Below the pieces are notes generated by a model. It was not told the origin of the DNA, did no database searches, and saw only the letters and a list, made by a program, of their open reading frames with translations. The position numbers and the translations under genes were made by a program. Positions 10,070 to 21,953 of a DNA stretch of 64,000 nucleotides are shown piece by piece. Every line of letters begins with the position of its first letter. The stretch's first letter is position 1. This DNA is from Beijerinckiaceae bacterium (GTDB lineage Bacteria; Pseudomonadota; Alphaproteobacteria; Rhizobiales; Beijerinckiaceae): the NCBI GenBank assembly GCA_024304885.1, contig JALJOM010000008.1, forward strand, positions 372,001 through 436,000, in the 5' to 3' direction.

Positions 10070-11701
10070 ATGACCTATCAAAGCCCGATCCCCCAGCCGG
10101 GGCAGTCCAACGACTACAAAGGCAATATCGCAGAGGCGAAGCAGCTCGTCGAAAGCCGGGGGCCGACCTGGGCCGGCATCAGCCCCGAATCCGTCGCCCG
10201 GATGCGCTTGCAGAACCGGTTCCGCACCGGCCTCGATATCGCGAGATATACCGCCGCGATCATGCGCAAGGACATGGCGGCCTTCGACGCCGACCCCGCC
10301 AATTATACCCAGTCGCTCGGCGCCTGGCACGGGTTCATCGCGCAGCAGCAGATGATCGCGGTCAAGAAGCATTTCGGCACGACCGACCGGCGCTATATCT
10401 ATCTCTCGGGCTGGATGGTCGCCGCGCTCCGCTCGCAGTTCGGGCCGCTGCCCGATCAGTCGATGCACGAGAAGCTGGCCGTGCCGGCTCTGATCGAGGA
10501 GATCTATTCCTTCCTGCGCCAGGCCGATGCCCGTGAGCTCGGCATGGTCTTCCGCGAGATCGACGCCGCGCGCAAGGCCGGCGACAGCGCCAAGGAGCAG
10601 GCGCTGCTCGCGGCCGTCGACAACTACCAGAGCCATGTCGTGCCGATCATCGCCGACATCGACGCCGGCTTCGGCAATGCGGAGGCGACCTATCTCCTCG
10701 CCAAGAAGATGATCCTGGCGGGGGCCTGCGCGCTGCAGATCGAGAACCAGGTCTCCGACGAGAAGCAATGCGGCCATCAGGACGGCAAGGTCACCGTGCC
10801 CCACGAGGTCTTCCTCGCCAAGGTGCGCGCCTGCCGCTACGCCTTCCTCGAGCTCGGCGTGGACGACGGCATCATCGTCACCCGCACGGATTCGCTCGGC
10901 GCCGGCCTCACCCAGCAGATCGCGGTCTGCCACCAGCAGGGCGACCTCGGCGATCAATACAATTCCTTCCTCGACTGCGAGGAGGTCACGCCCTCCGAGA
11001 GCCGCGACGGCGATGTCGTCGTCAACCGCGGCGGCAAGTTCGTGCGGCCGAAGCGGCTGCCGAGCAACCTCTACCAGTTCCGCACCGGCACGGGCGCGGA
11101 TCGCTGCGTGCTCGACTCCATTGCTTCGTTGCAGAACGGCGCCGATCTCCTCTGGATCGAGACCGAGAAGCCGCATGTCGAGCAGATCGCGAGCATGATG
11201 GACCGCATTCGCGCGGTCGTGCCCAATGCGAAGCTCGTCTACAACAACTCGCCGTCGTTCAACTGGACGCTGAACTTCCGCCAGCAGGTCTACGACGCGT
11301 GGAAGGAAGCCGGCAAGGACGTCTCGGCCTATGATCGTGCGAAGCTCATGAGCGCGGACTACGACGCGACCGAACTCGCCGCCGAGGCCGACGAGCGCAT
11401 CCGCACCTTCCAGGCGGACGGGTCGAAGCGGGCGAACATCTTCCACCACCTCATCACGCTGCCGACCTACCACACGGCGGCTTTGTCGACCGACAACCTC
11501 TCGAAGGAATATTTCGGCGCGGCCGGCATGCTCGGCTATGTGCTCAACGTCCAGCGTCAGGAGATCCGCCAGGGCATCGCCTGTGTGAAGCACCAGAACA
11601 TGGCGGGCTCGGACGTCGGCGACGACCACAAGGAATATTTCGCCGGCGAGGCGGCGCTGAAGGCCGGCGGCGCCCACAACACGATGAACCAGTTCGGCTG
11701 A
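10070..11701 (+). CDS. aceA: Isocitrate lyase (long form)
   Basis: Cleaves isocitrate to glyoxylate and succinate for the glyoxylate shunt. The 543-residue protein from ATG 10070 (MTYQSPIPQ) is longer than the roughly 430-residue enterobacterial enzyme and matches the long ICL subfamily. The active-site loop reads KQCGH, with the catalytic Cys and His kept. Other family marks are ADIDAGFGN, TRTDSLGA, WIETEKP, and YNNSPSFNW. GGAGA about 12 bases upstream supports this start rather than the in-frame ATG at 10007. The adjacent divergent DUF2083 regulator suggests dedicated control. The gene indicates growth on C2 compounds or acetyl-CoA-yielding substrates such as PHB. Confidence 0.95.
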   Translation: MTYQSPIPQPGQSNDYKGNIAEAKQLVESRGPTWAGISPESVARMRLQNRFRTGLDIARYTAAIMRKDMAAFDADPANYTQSLGAWHGFIAQQQMIAVKKHFGTTDRRYIYLSGWMVAALRSQFGPLPDQSMHEKLAVPALIEEIYSFLRQADARELGMVFREIDAARKAGDSAKEQALLAAVDNYQSHVVPIIADIDAGFGNAEATYLLAKKMILAGACALQIENQVSDEKQCGHQDGKVTVPHEVFLAKVRACRYAFLELGVDDGIIVTRTDSLGAGLTQQIAVCHQQGDLGDQYNSFLDCEEVTPSESRDGDVVVNRGGKFVRPKRLPSNLYQFRTGTGADRCVLDSIASLQNGADLLWIETEKPHVEQIASMMDRIRAVVPNAKLVYNNSPSFNWTLNFRQQVYDAWKEAGKDVSAYDRAKLMSADYDATELAAEADERIRTFQADGSKRANIFHHLITLPTYHTAALSTDNLSKEYFGAAGMLGYVLNVQRQEIRQGIACVKHQNMAGSDVGDDHKEYFAGEAALKAGGAHNTMNQFG

Positions 11702-11723
11702 TCGCCGGCAGGAAGGTCGAGAC

Positions 11724-11767
11724 AAGAGGGCGGCCCGGAGCGCGAGCTTCGGGCCGCTCTTGCTTTT
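11724..11767 (+). terminator. Rho-independent terminator of aceA
   Basis: A strong GC-rich hairpin (AAGAGGGCGGCCCGGAGC paired with the following GCTTCGGGCCGCTCTT) ends in TGCTTTT and starts 23 bases after the aceA stop. The remaining bases to 12030 carry no supportable gene. Confidence 0.75.
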
Positions 11768-12030
11768 CACGGGCGTGCGAGCATGGCGAGGCCCTCCGCA
11801 TCAAAGACGATCACGGCACAGACGTTCGGGCCGATGACGAAGCCGCTGAGCATCGCCTCGATGTGGTCGCCGCCCGGCATGCGCCGCCACCAGGCTCGCC
11901 GCAGCTCGACCGGAGCCGCGCGAAGGGGCGGCTGCTTCGGGACGCGTGTTCGGTATGGGCGCCCGATGTATGGCTAGAAGTCGCGAAAGTAGCCTATCAT
12001 CACATCGCGCCGTTCATCTCTCGGTCCCTT

Positions 12031-13413
12031 CTACTTCTCCAACCGGTCCAGCCACCCCTGCGCCTGGGCGCGCACGTTCTCCGGCGCTGTCCCCCCGAAG
12101 CTCGTCCGGCTCGCGACGGAGTTTTCCACGCCTAGCACGGTGTAGATGCTCTCGTCGATGCGCGGCTCCACGTCCCGCATCTCGGCGAGCGACAAGTCCT
12201 CCAATCCCACAGTTTTCTCGGCCGCCCGCGCCACGAGCCGCCCCGTGACGTGGTGCGCCTCTCGGAAGGGGAGCTTCAGGGTCCGCACGAGCCAGTCGGC
12301 GAGATCGGTCGCGGTGGAAAAACCCGATCCCGCCGCGGCCTTCATCCGCGCCACATCCGGCTCGAGATCGCGCACCATGCCGGTCATCGCCGCGAGGCAG
12401 AGCGAGAGCGATTGCAGCGCGTCGAAGGTGCCCTCCTTGTCCTCCTGCATGTCCTTGGAATAGGCGAGCGGAAGGCCCTTCATCACGACGAGCAGCGCGT
12501 TCAGCGCGCCGAAGATCCGCCCGGTCTTGCCGCGCACGAGCTCCGCCGCGTCGGGATTGCGCTTCTGCGGCATGATCGACGAGCCGGTGGTGAACTTGTC
12601 CGACAAAGCGACGAAGCCGAATTGCGGCGTGACCCAGAGCACGATCTCTTCCGCGAGCCGCGAGAGATGAACCGCCGCGATCGAGGCCGCGGCGAGCGTT
12701 TCGAGCACGAAGTCGCGGTCGGCCACGCTGTCGAGGGAATTGCCGGTCGGCTTCTCGAAGCCGAGCGCCTTCGCCGTCGCGAAGCGATCGATCGGAAAGG
12801 AGGTGCCGGCGAGCGCCGCGGCGCCGAGCGGGCATTCGTTCAGCCTTGCGCGTGCATCGGCGAGCCTCCCGCGGTCGCGGGAAAGCATCTCGACATAGGC
12901 GAGGAGGTGGTGGCCGAAGGTGACGGGCTGCGCCACCTGCAGATGGGTGAAGCCCGGCATGATGGTTCCCGCATGGGCGAGGGCCTTCTCGGCGAGGGCC
13001 TGCTGCAGGTCGCGGAGCTGCAGATCGAGCGTGTCGATCGTATCGCGAGTGTAGAGGCGGAAGTCGAGCGCGACCTGGTCGTTGCGCGAGCGCGCCGTAT
13101 GGAGCCGGCCGGCCGCTGGCCCGATCAGCTCCGAAAGCCGCGCCTCGATATTCATATGAATATCTTCGAGGGCCCGCGAAAAGGTGAATTTTTCCGTCTC
13201 GATCTCGCGGCGGATTTCGTCTAGACCGGCCGCGATCGCCTCCGCATCTGCCACCGGCACGATGCCGGTCGCAGCCAGCATCGAGACATGGGCTTTCGAG
13301 CCTTCGATGTCCTGCAGAGCGAGCTTGTAGTCGAAGCCGATCGACGCGTTGATCTCTTCCATGACCCTGTCGGGTGCGGAAGCGAAGCGTCCGCCCCACA
13401 TCTTGTTGCTCAT
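12031..13413 (-). CDS. argH: Argininosuccinate lyase
   Basis: Last step of arginine synthesis: cleavage of argininosuccinate to arginine and fumarate. From ATG 13413 ([10 protein letters not shown]) the protein has 460 residues, the family norm, and GAAGAGAG precedes it; an in-frame start at 13455 is less likely. Marks of the aspartase/fumarase superfamily include [31 protein letters not shown]-like [12 protein letters not shown] and the signature [12 protein letters not shown] with its catalytic Ser loop. It is divergent from tlpA with only 24 bases between the starts, a pairing seen in many rhizobia. Confidence 0.96.
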   Translation of the reverse strand: MSNKMWGGRFASAPDRVMEEINASIGFDYKLALQDIEGSKAHVSMLAATGIVPVADAEAIAAGLDEIRREIETEKFTFSRALEDIHMNIEARLSELIGPAAGRLHTARSRNDQVALDFRLYTRDTIDTLDLQLRDLQQALAEKALAHAGTIMPGFTHLQVAQPVTFGHHLLAYVEMLSRDRGRLADARARLNECPLGAAALAGTSFPIDRFATAKALGFEKPTGNSLDSVADRDFVLETLAAASIAAVHLSRLAEEIVLWVTPQFGFVALSDKFTTGSSIMPQKRNPDAAELVRGKTGRIFGALNALLVVMKGLPLAYSKDMQEDKEGTFDALQSLSLCLAAMTGMVRDLEPDVARMKAAAGSGFSTATDLADWLVRTLKLPFREAHHVTGRLVARAAEKTVGLEDLSLAEMRDVEPRIDESIYTVLGVENSVASRTSFGGTAPENVRAQAQGWLDRLEK

Positions 13414-13437
13414 CTTGCTCTCTTCGAGATCGTGATC

Positions 13438-14094
13438 ATGGCCTTGGACACGCACCGCCTTCTCGCCGATGCACGCCGGCTCGTCGTCCCGGCTGCCGTG
13501 CTCCTCGCCGTGCTGGGTGTCGTCCTATACGGGATGGCGCCGCCCGGCGGCAAGGAAGCCGCGGTCGGCGATCCGGCCTGCGCGGCGTCTCAGGCTCTGG
13601 CTCGCAAGCTCGGGCCTTTCGCACGCGGTGAGGTCGCGTCCATGAGCCTCGCGAAGGCGTCGCATCCTCTGCCGGCGCTCGGCTTCGCCAACGAGGCCGG
13701 CGCGGCGGTGACGCTCGCGGACTTCAAGGGCCGGACCGTGCTCCTGAATCTCTGGGCGACTTGGTGCCTGCCCTGCCGCAAGGAAATGCCGGCGCTCGAT
13801 CGTCTGCAAGGCACGCGAGGATCGGACCGGTTCAGCGTCGTCACGATCAATATCGACACGGCCAAGCTCGACCGGGTCAAGGCCTTCTGGACCGAGACGA
13901 ATATCGCCAGCCTGACATTCTACGCCGACAGCGCCGCCGAGACGTTCCAGGCCTTGAAGCAGGCCGGCAAGGCACTCGGCCTCCCGACGACGATTCTCGT
14001 AGGGCCGGACGGCTGCGAGATCGGAACCATGGCCGGCCCGGCTCAATGGGATTCGAAGGACGCCTTGGCTCTGATCGATGCCGCTCAGGGCTGA
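13438..14094 (+). CDS. tlpA: TlpA-like membrane-anchored thiol:disulfide oxidoreductase
   Basis: A 218-residue periplasmic thioredoxin-fold protein tethered by one N-terminal helix (about residues 16-34, [18 protein letters not shown]). The redox motif WCLPC follows the LLNLWATW strand, and the cis-Pro region is GLPTTILV. In rhizobia TlpA reduces copper chaperones and CcoO/CoxB during cytochrome oxidase assembly. The pairing with divergent argH supports that orthology. ATG 13438 is chosen because it precedes the membrane helix directly. Its 3' end overlaps the convergent macrodomain gene by 10 bases. Confidence 0.9.
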   Translation: MALDTHRLLADARRLVVPAAVLLAVLGVVLYGMAPPGGKEAAVGDPACAASQALARKLGPFARGEVASMSLAKASHPLPALGFANEAGAAVTLADFKGRTVLLNLWATWCLPCRKEMPALDRLQGTRGSDRFSVVTINIDTAKLDRVKAFWTETNIASLTFYADSAAETFQALKQAGKALGLPTTILVGPDGCEIGTMAGPAQWDSKDALALIDAAQG

Positions 14095-14663
14095 GGATCG
14101 GCACGCTTCGACAGGGCGCGCCTGTGGTGTGCCGCGGAGTCTTCCGAAAAGCAGGAGAACAGGATGCGATCGAAATCCTCGGCTGCCGCCGTGGCCGTGA
14201 CGGTCTCGACCGCGATGCGCGCCGCGCGATCGGCCGGAAAGGCGTAGATCCCGGTCGAGATCGCGGGAAAGGCGATCGAGCGCAGCCCCTCCGCACGCGC
14301 GATCTCGAGAGCGCGGCGATAGCAGGAAGCGAGCAGAGCGTCCTCGCCGAGGTCGCCGCCGTGCCAGACCGGTCCGACGGCATGGATGACGTAGCGTGCG
14401 GGGAGGCGATAGCCGAGGGTCATCTTGGCATCGCCGGTCATGCAGCCCCCCAAGGTCGCGCAGGCTGCCTCGAGCTCGGGACCGGCCGCGGCATGGATCG
14501 CGCCGCAGACCCCGCCACCTCTCAAGAGCGACGGATTTGCCGCGTTCACGATCGCATCGACTGAAAGCGTCGTGATGTCGGCGACGATGATCTCGATCGG
14601 CGTCGTCCCGCTCCCTGTGCGCGTCGAAAGCTCCCTTGGGCTATCGGCTGGAGTGGGCTCCAC
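14085..14663 (-). CDS. Macrodomain protein (O-acetyl-ADP-ribose deacetylase type)
   Basis: A 192-residue macrodomain protein of the YmdB/MacroD class, which removes acetyl from O-acetyl-ADP-ribose or reverses ADP-ribosylation. Key motifs are VADITTLSVDAIVNAANPSL, the glycine-rich GGGVCGAIHAAAG loop, VIHAVGPVW, and SIAFPAISTGIYAFP, covering the ADP-ribose pocket. Translation appears to use GTG at 14663; the domain begins about 22 residues later. It overlaps the end of tlpA on the opposite strand. No ADP-ribosyltransferase partner is adjacent; note that a NifH Arg (a DraT target in relatives) is encoded elsewhere in the window. Confidence 0.88.
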   Translation of the reverse strand: MEPTPADSPRELSTRTGSGTTPIEIIVADITTLSVDAIVNAANPSLLRGGGVCGAIHAAAGPELEAACATLGGCMTGDAKMTLGYRLPARYVIHAVGPVWHGGDLGEDALLASCYRRALEIARAEGLRSIAFPAISTGIYAFPADRAARIAVETVTATAAAEDFDRILFSCFSEDSAAHHRRALSKRADPQP

Positions 14664-14743
14664 ACGCGAGATACCCGGCGTGCGGACCCGGGCATGAAAC
14701 CAAGATCAGCGGGCAGCCCGTCGAGCTGCCCGTGTCGCGCAGC

Positions 14744-15085
14744 TCAGGCCTTGGCCGGCGCCTTGTGCTCGACGCCCTTGCTCGTCAGGAGGCTCGAAAG
14801 CTCGCCGGACTGGAACATCTCGCGCACGATGTCGCAGCCGCCGACGAACTCGCCCTTGACATAGAGCTGCGGGATCGTCGGCCAATTGGAGAAGTCCTTG
14901 ATTCCTTGCCGGATCTCGTCGTTCTCGAGGACATTCACGTGGTCGTAGCTCAGGTCGAGATAGGAGAGAATCTGCACGACCTGGCCGGAGAAGCCGCACT
15001 GCGGGAAGTTCGGCGTGCCCTTCATGAAAAGAACGACGTCGTTCTTGTCGACGATGGACTTGAGAAGATCATTTACGCCAGACAT
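14744..15085 (-). CDS. grxD: Monothiol glutaredoxin (GrxD/Grx4 type)
   Basis: A 113-residue CGFS glutaredoxin: [13 protein letters not shown] holds the single active Cys. Family members bind a bridging [2Fe-2S] cluster with glutathione and act with BolA in Fe-S delivery and iron sensing. Other family marks are [29 protein letters not shown] and the conserved start [18 protein letters not shown] lies upstream of the ATG at 15085. It follows bolA by about 60 bases in the same orientation, the standard alphaproteobacterial purL-bolA-grxD order. Confidence 0.95.
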   Translation of the reverse strand: MSGVNDLLKSIVDKNDVVLFMKGTPNFPQCGFSGQVVQILSYLDLSYDHVNVLENDEIRQGIKDFSNWPTIPQLYVKGEFVGGCDIVREMFQSGELSSLLTSKGVEHKAPAKA

Positions 15086-15148
15086 CGGGGTGCCCTTTCT
15101 GGAAGTCTTTGGGTTTCCTTCGACGCGAAACCGGAACCGGAGGAGAGG

Positions 15149-15382
15149 TTATTTCGGTGCGTAGGTCGTGAGCTGGAGTGCATGAAGCACGCCACCCATA
15201 TTGCCGCCGAGCGCTTTGTAGACGATCTGGTGCTGCTGGACCTTGCTCTTGCCGGTGAATTCCGAGGAGATGACGACGGCGGCATAATGGTCCTTGTCGC
15301 CGACGAGATCGGTGATCTGGACCTTGGCGTCGGGAATTCCGGTCTTGATCAGGCGCTCGATTTCCGATGCTTCCATGGGCAT
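15149..15382 (-). CDS. bolA: BolA family protein
   Basis: A 77-residue BolA-like partner of monothiol glutaredoxin. It shows IKTGIPDAKVQITDLVGDK, HYAAVVIS, and the invariant His of QQHQIVYKALG, which is a cluster ligand in Grx-BolA complexes. ATG 15382 (MPMEASEIE) follows GAGGA at a suitable distance. A longer in-frame reading to 15478 would overlap purL and is not family-like. M3 at 15376 is a second possible start. Confidence 0.92.
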   Translation of the reverse strand: MPMEASEIERLIKTGIPDAKVQITDLVGDKDHYAAVVISSEFTGKSKVQQHQIVYKALGGNMGGVLHALQLTTYAPK

Positions 15383-15426
15383 GTTGAAAAAGTCCTCGTC
15401 GCTGTCGGCGCGCGATGCCTCGCGCC

Positions 15427-17652
<2,226 letters not shown>

Positions 17653-17675
17653 CCTGCCACCAATTCGACGATCCC

Positions 17676-17695
17676 TTCTCCCGCTCGCGGGAGAA
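17676..17695. repeat. Short perfect palindrome between purL and the META-domain gene
   Basis: TTCTCCCGC and GCGGGAGAA flank a 2-base centre in the 87-base gap. It could form a hairpin downstream of the minus-strand gene that ends at 17740. No T-run follows, so it is more like an extragenic palindrome than an intrinsic terminator. Confidence 0.5.
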
Positions 17696-17739
17696 CGTGG
17701 CCCTGCAGTGCCGGGCGGATGAGGGTGCTTGCCCCGGTT

Positions 17740-18843
17740 TCAGCGTAGCGCCACGGCCTCGAATTCCGCGACGACGGTGCCCGCCGCGTCGAGCAAGTCG
17801 AGATGGCTGCCGCGGATCGAATAGCGTGCGACGGTCCCGAGCGCACGCAGGAAACGGTCTTCCTGCTCCATGCCTCTCGGGCACGCCATGCGCGTGCTGG
17901 CCAGGCGACGAAGGCCGAGCTTGTCGTCGTCGAGCTCGAAGGGACCTGCGATGCGGTTGCAGCCGCCGCTGCCCGAGACCCGCATCTCGTGGAGCGCGAA
18001 GATCAGGTGCGGCTCGCGCTGGCGCTCAACGACCTCGACCGGGGCTCCGCCGAGACGCACGAGCTTCCAATAGGTGTTGCGCAAAGGACTGTCCGACATG
18101 GCCACGAGGCAGGTCTCCCGCGGCCGAATGTCGAGGAAGCGCTGCACCACCAAGGTCGGTCGCGGCGGCAGGCTTTCCTCGGCGTTCGGGCGTGTCGCGA
18201 CGACTCCGTCGAGCTCCACCAACAAGGCCTCGCCGGGCTCTCGCCTCGAGCGTGAGTAGGCTCGCTCCAGCGCCAGGTAGTCCGCCTCCATCGCCACGGG
18301 AACCTCCCTGCCGTCGGCGCAAAGCGTAATGCTCGCGGCATCGGCCAGATAGCGGAACAGCCCCGTCAGGGAACCGCTGTCCTTCTGCGACGCCGGCAGC
18401 GGGCGTGGAGGCTCGTCCCGTTCCGTCCGGCGCGAGGGCGTGCGACCGGCGCGAACGAGCACGATCTCGAGGGCCGCTTCGCCGCCCTCGAGAACCGGAT
18501 AGGCCCGGTCGGTGGTGAACAGCAACCGGTCGCGATGGGTAATGCTGGCGCGCAAGACGTAGCGATGGCCGGCCCTTACCGCGGCATCGTCGTAGCCGAT
18601 CTCGAACCGAAACGGCGGCGCCCCAGCGGGCGCGAGCCTTGCGCGCCCGAGCACGTCGCTCGGCGCATCGGCGCGCGAGACGTCGAGCAGCACGGCCTCG
18701 AAGATCGCCTCGGGCGGCAGCGCGATGCGCTCGCGGTAGAAGGCCGTGCCCTGCACTGTGCCAGCGACGACCGGGGTCCCGACGATGCATACGCAAGCCA
18801 CCGACAAGCACAAGGCGAAAATCCACCGTGAAGATCGAGCCAT
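17740..18843 (-). CDS. Exported YbaY / NlpE-like / META (HslJ-like) three-domain protein
   Basis: A 367-residue exported protein with an N-terminal signal peptide (about residues 1-27, IFALCLSVACVCIVGTPVVA). Residues about 29-133 match the YbaY/YscW lipoprotein-like fold (ALPPEAIFEAVLLDVSRAD, FRFEIGYDD). Residues about 150-245 resemble the C-terminal region of NlpE (TGLFRYLADAASITLCADGR). Residues about 250-365 form a META/HslJ-like domain (NTYWKLVRLGG, GGCNRIAG). No lipobox is evident, so it may be soluble in the periplasm. These domains occur in envelope-stress proteins; the exact role is unknown. Confidence 0.75.
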   Translation of the reverse strand: MARSSRWIFALCLSVACVCIVGTPVVAGTVQGTAFYRERIALPPEAIFEAVLLDVSRADAPSDVLGRARLAPAGAPPFRFEIGYDDAAVRAGHRYVLRASITHRDRLLFTTDRAYPVLEGGEAALEIVLVRAGRTPSRRTERDEPPRPLPASQKDSGSLTGLFRYLADAASITLCADGREVPVAMEADYLALERAYSRSRREPGEALLVELDGVVATRPNAEESLPPRPTLVVQRFLDIRPRETCLVAMSDSPLRNTYWKLVRLGGAPVEVVERQREPHLIFALHEMRVSGSGGCNRIAGPFELDDDKLGLRRLASTRMACPRGMEQEDRFLRALGTVARYSIRGSHLDLLDAAGTVVAEFEAVALR

Positions 18844-18885
18844 AGCCGCGTTTTCCTCTGCCTTCGCAACGCCGTCTCGACCGGG

Positions 18886-19935
18886 TCAGAACGGCGTGCG
18901 CGAGGCCTTTTCGAACTTCCGCGAGACGTCGCCGGAAAGTGAGAGATCGTCCGGGTTCAAGATCATGACTGCTGCGCCTGGAGCGAGGTCGAACCGCGAG
19001 AGGTCCGCCCAGATCACGTTGGGGCTCGTGGTCAGCTCGAAGAAATACCGCTTGTCGGTGAGGTTGATGGCGGTGCGGTACTCGGTATTGTAGATCCCGA
19101 AGCTTTTGTAGGGTGCGCCGAACGGCACCGAGACGTTGCGCGCGACGGCGAGCACACCGGCAATTGCCTCGCGCTCGTTCTTCGGTTCTGGCAACAGGGC
19201 CTTGTAATAGGTGGCGCGTTGGAATCTGTCGACAGGATTGACGTTGCCCGGAAGCGGCATATCGCTGGCAGGCTTGGAAAAATCCTGCTTCCTCAACAAC
19301 GCGAGCTGCTGGTCGTAGGTCGGGTCATTGGTCATGATCCTGAATTCGCGGCCATGGTGGATAACCGGCTTCCCGCCGATATACTCGATAATGGCGGAGT
19401 CGCCGCTCGCGTCCTCGATGGCGAGGTGCACGTTGGCCTTGTGGCCGTGAGCCTCGGTCGGCACCACCTGAACATGCTCGAGCAGAGCGAGTGCCTCCGT
19501 CACGCTCGCCGCATTGTCGAGAACATATTGCGCCCAGAGCCCCGCTTGCAGGCCCGGCTTGCGCGTATCGCGCGGTCCGAAATCCGCGGCGTTCAAGTAG
19601 AGCATATGCGCGCCGAGGCCGGCCTCGTTCAGCCCGTCGGCCGAGCCGATTCCATAGAGGGTCGTGACCAGGCTGCCGTATTTCGAGGTCCATTTCGCAG
19701 GATTGACGGCGACGGTGACGACCTCGCCGGTGCGGCCCCCGTCGCGCTCGAGGCCGCGCGGGAAAACCGTGAGCACGGGTTCCGTGCTCTCGGGCCAGTC
19801 CATCGTGCGTCCGACCACGACGGCGAGCTTGTTGTCGTTCCACAGGATCCGCGAGCAGGCCGCGGCGAGCCCGATCGCAAAGGCCTGAACCGAGAGGAAA
19901 AACGCAACCGATTGTGCGAGCTTGCAGAGTCTCAT
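18886..19935 (-). CDS. Exported choloylglycine-hydrolase-family (Ntn) amidase
   Basis: A 349-residue linear-amide C-N hydrolase of the bile salt hydrolase/penicillin V acylase family. A signal peptide (residues 1-26, ending AIGLAAA) runs straight into CSRILW, so signal cleavage would expose Cys27 as the N-terminal nucleophile. Downstream marks are RTMDWPES, VTVNPAKW-like VAVNPAKW, GLNEAGLGAHMLYLN, EDASGDSAIIEYI and MTNDPTYDQQ. Substrates in related bacteria include penicillin V, bile salts and acyl-homoserine lactones; which applies here cannot be told. GGAG precedes the ATG. No obvious operon partner. Confidence 0.85.
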   Translation of the reverse strand: MRLCKLAQSVAFFLSVQAFAIGLAAACSRILWNDNKLAVVVGRTMDWPESTEPVLTVFPRGLERDGGRTGEVVTVAVNPAKWTSKYGSLVTTLYGIGSADGLNEAGLGAHMLYLNAADFGPRDTRKPGLQAGLWAQYVLDNAASVTEALALLEHVQVVPTEAHGHKANVHLAIEDASGDSAIIEYIGGKPVIHHGREFRIMTNDPTYDQQLALLRKQDFSKPASDMPLPGNVNPVDRFQRATYYKALLPEPKNEREAIAGVLAVARNVSVPFGAPYKSFGIYNTEYRTAINLTDKRYFFELTTSPNVIWADLSRFDLAPGAAVMILNPDDLSLSGDVSRKFEKASRTPF

Positions 19936-20013
19936 GGGTCGCTCCGAGGTCCTTGTTCGATTACGCCATGCAGCGTACCCGGCGAGGGTGTCGCTGCGAT
20001 GTCGGGTTTTCTG

Positions 20014-21294
<1,281 letters not shown>

Positions 21295-21345
21295 TCACGA
21301 CATGGTGCAGCGGGGCGAATGCGAGCACATCGGAGGGGCGAGACC

Positions 21346-21783
21346 ATGCCGGCTCAGGCCTATGACGAGACGAACATCTTCGCCAGAATCTTGCGCGGCG
21401 ATCTACCCTGCACGAAGGTTCTCGAGACCGACGCCGTCCTCGCCTTCATGGATATCATGCCGCGCGCCGACGGCCATGTGCTCGTCATCCCCAAGGCGCC
21501 GGCGCGGACCTTGCTCGACATCGATCCGGGTAGCCTCGCCACGCTGATCGTGGAGGTTCAACGCATCGCCCGCGCGGTGAAGCAGGCTCTCGTCGCCGAC
21601 GGGGTCACGATCTGGCAGTTCAACGAGCCGGCGGGCGGGCAGGAGGTCCCTCACCTCCATTTTCACGTCTTGCCGCGATGGAACAATGTCGAGCTGCGCC
21701 CGCGCACGGGGGCCACGGACAAGCCGGAAGTGCTCATCGCGCTCGCCGAGAAGATCGCCGGAGCGCTCGCGACAGGCGGGTAG
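21346..21783 (+). CDS. HIT family protein
   Basis: A 145-residue histidine-triad nucleotide hydrolase of the Hint branch. The domain reads NIFARILRGDLPC, AFMDIMPRADGHVLVIPK, and the triad HLHFHVLP. Hint enzymes hydrolyse adenosine phosphoramidates or nucleoside monophosphate conjugates. ATG 21346 is preferred over an in-frame ATG at 21319 because GGAGGGG lies 8 to 14 bases upstream. It is divergent from aspC. Confidence 0.9.
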   Translation: MPAQAYDETNIFARILRGDLPCTKVLETDAVLAFMDIMPRADGHVLVIPKAPARTLLDIDPGSLATLIVEVQRIARAVKQALVADGVTIWQFNEPAGGQEVPHLHFHVLPRWNNVELRPRTGATDKPEVLIALAEKIAGALATGG

Positions 21784-21912
21784 GCGACAGACCGGGCGAA
21801 GTCTCCGGAAGGGGAGGTTGTGGCGGCCGTAGAGCGTCCGAAGGACGCCGGTCGCAAGCAATTGGCTACGGCAGCCGCGTGGGGCAGCCCCCATCCGGCC
21901 GCCGCGCGGCCA

Positions 21913-21942
21913 CCTTCCCCCCCCCCTCAGAGGGGGGGAAGG
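21913..21942. terminator. GC-rich hairpin downstream of clpA
   Basis: CCTTCCCCCCCCC and GGGGGGGAAGG form a stem with a CTCAGA-type loop just past the clpA stop (minus strand) and downstream of the HIT gene. It may end one or both convergent transcripts. No T-run follows on either strand, so an extragenic palindrome is the alternative. Confidence 0.45.
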
Positions 21943-21953
21943 ATCAAGAGCCT

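Noticed and set aside
9911-11770. 619-codon open frame on the minus strand opposite aceA
   Set aside because: It mirrors the isocitrate lyase codons; the plus-strand gene has all catalytic motifs.
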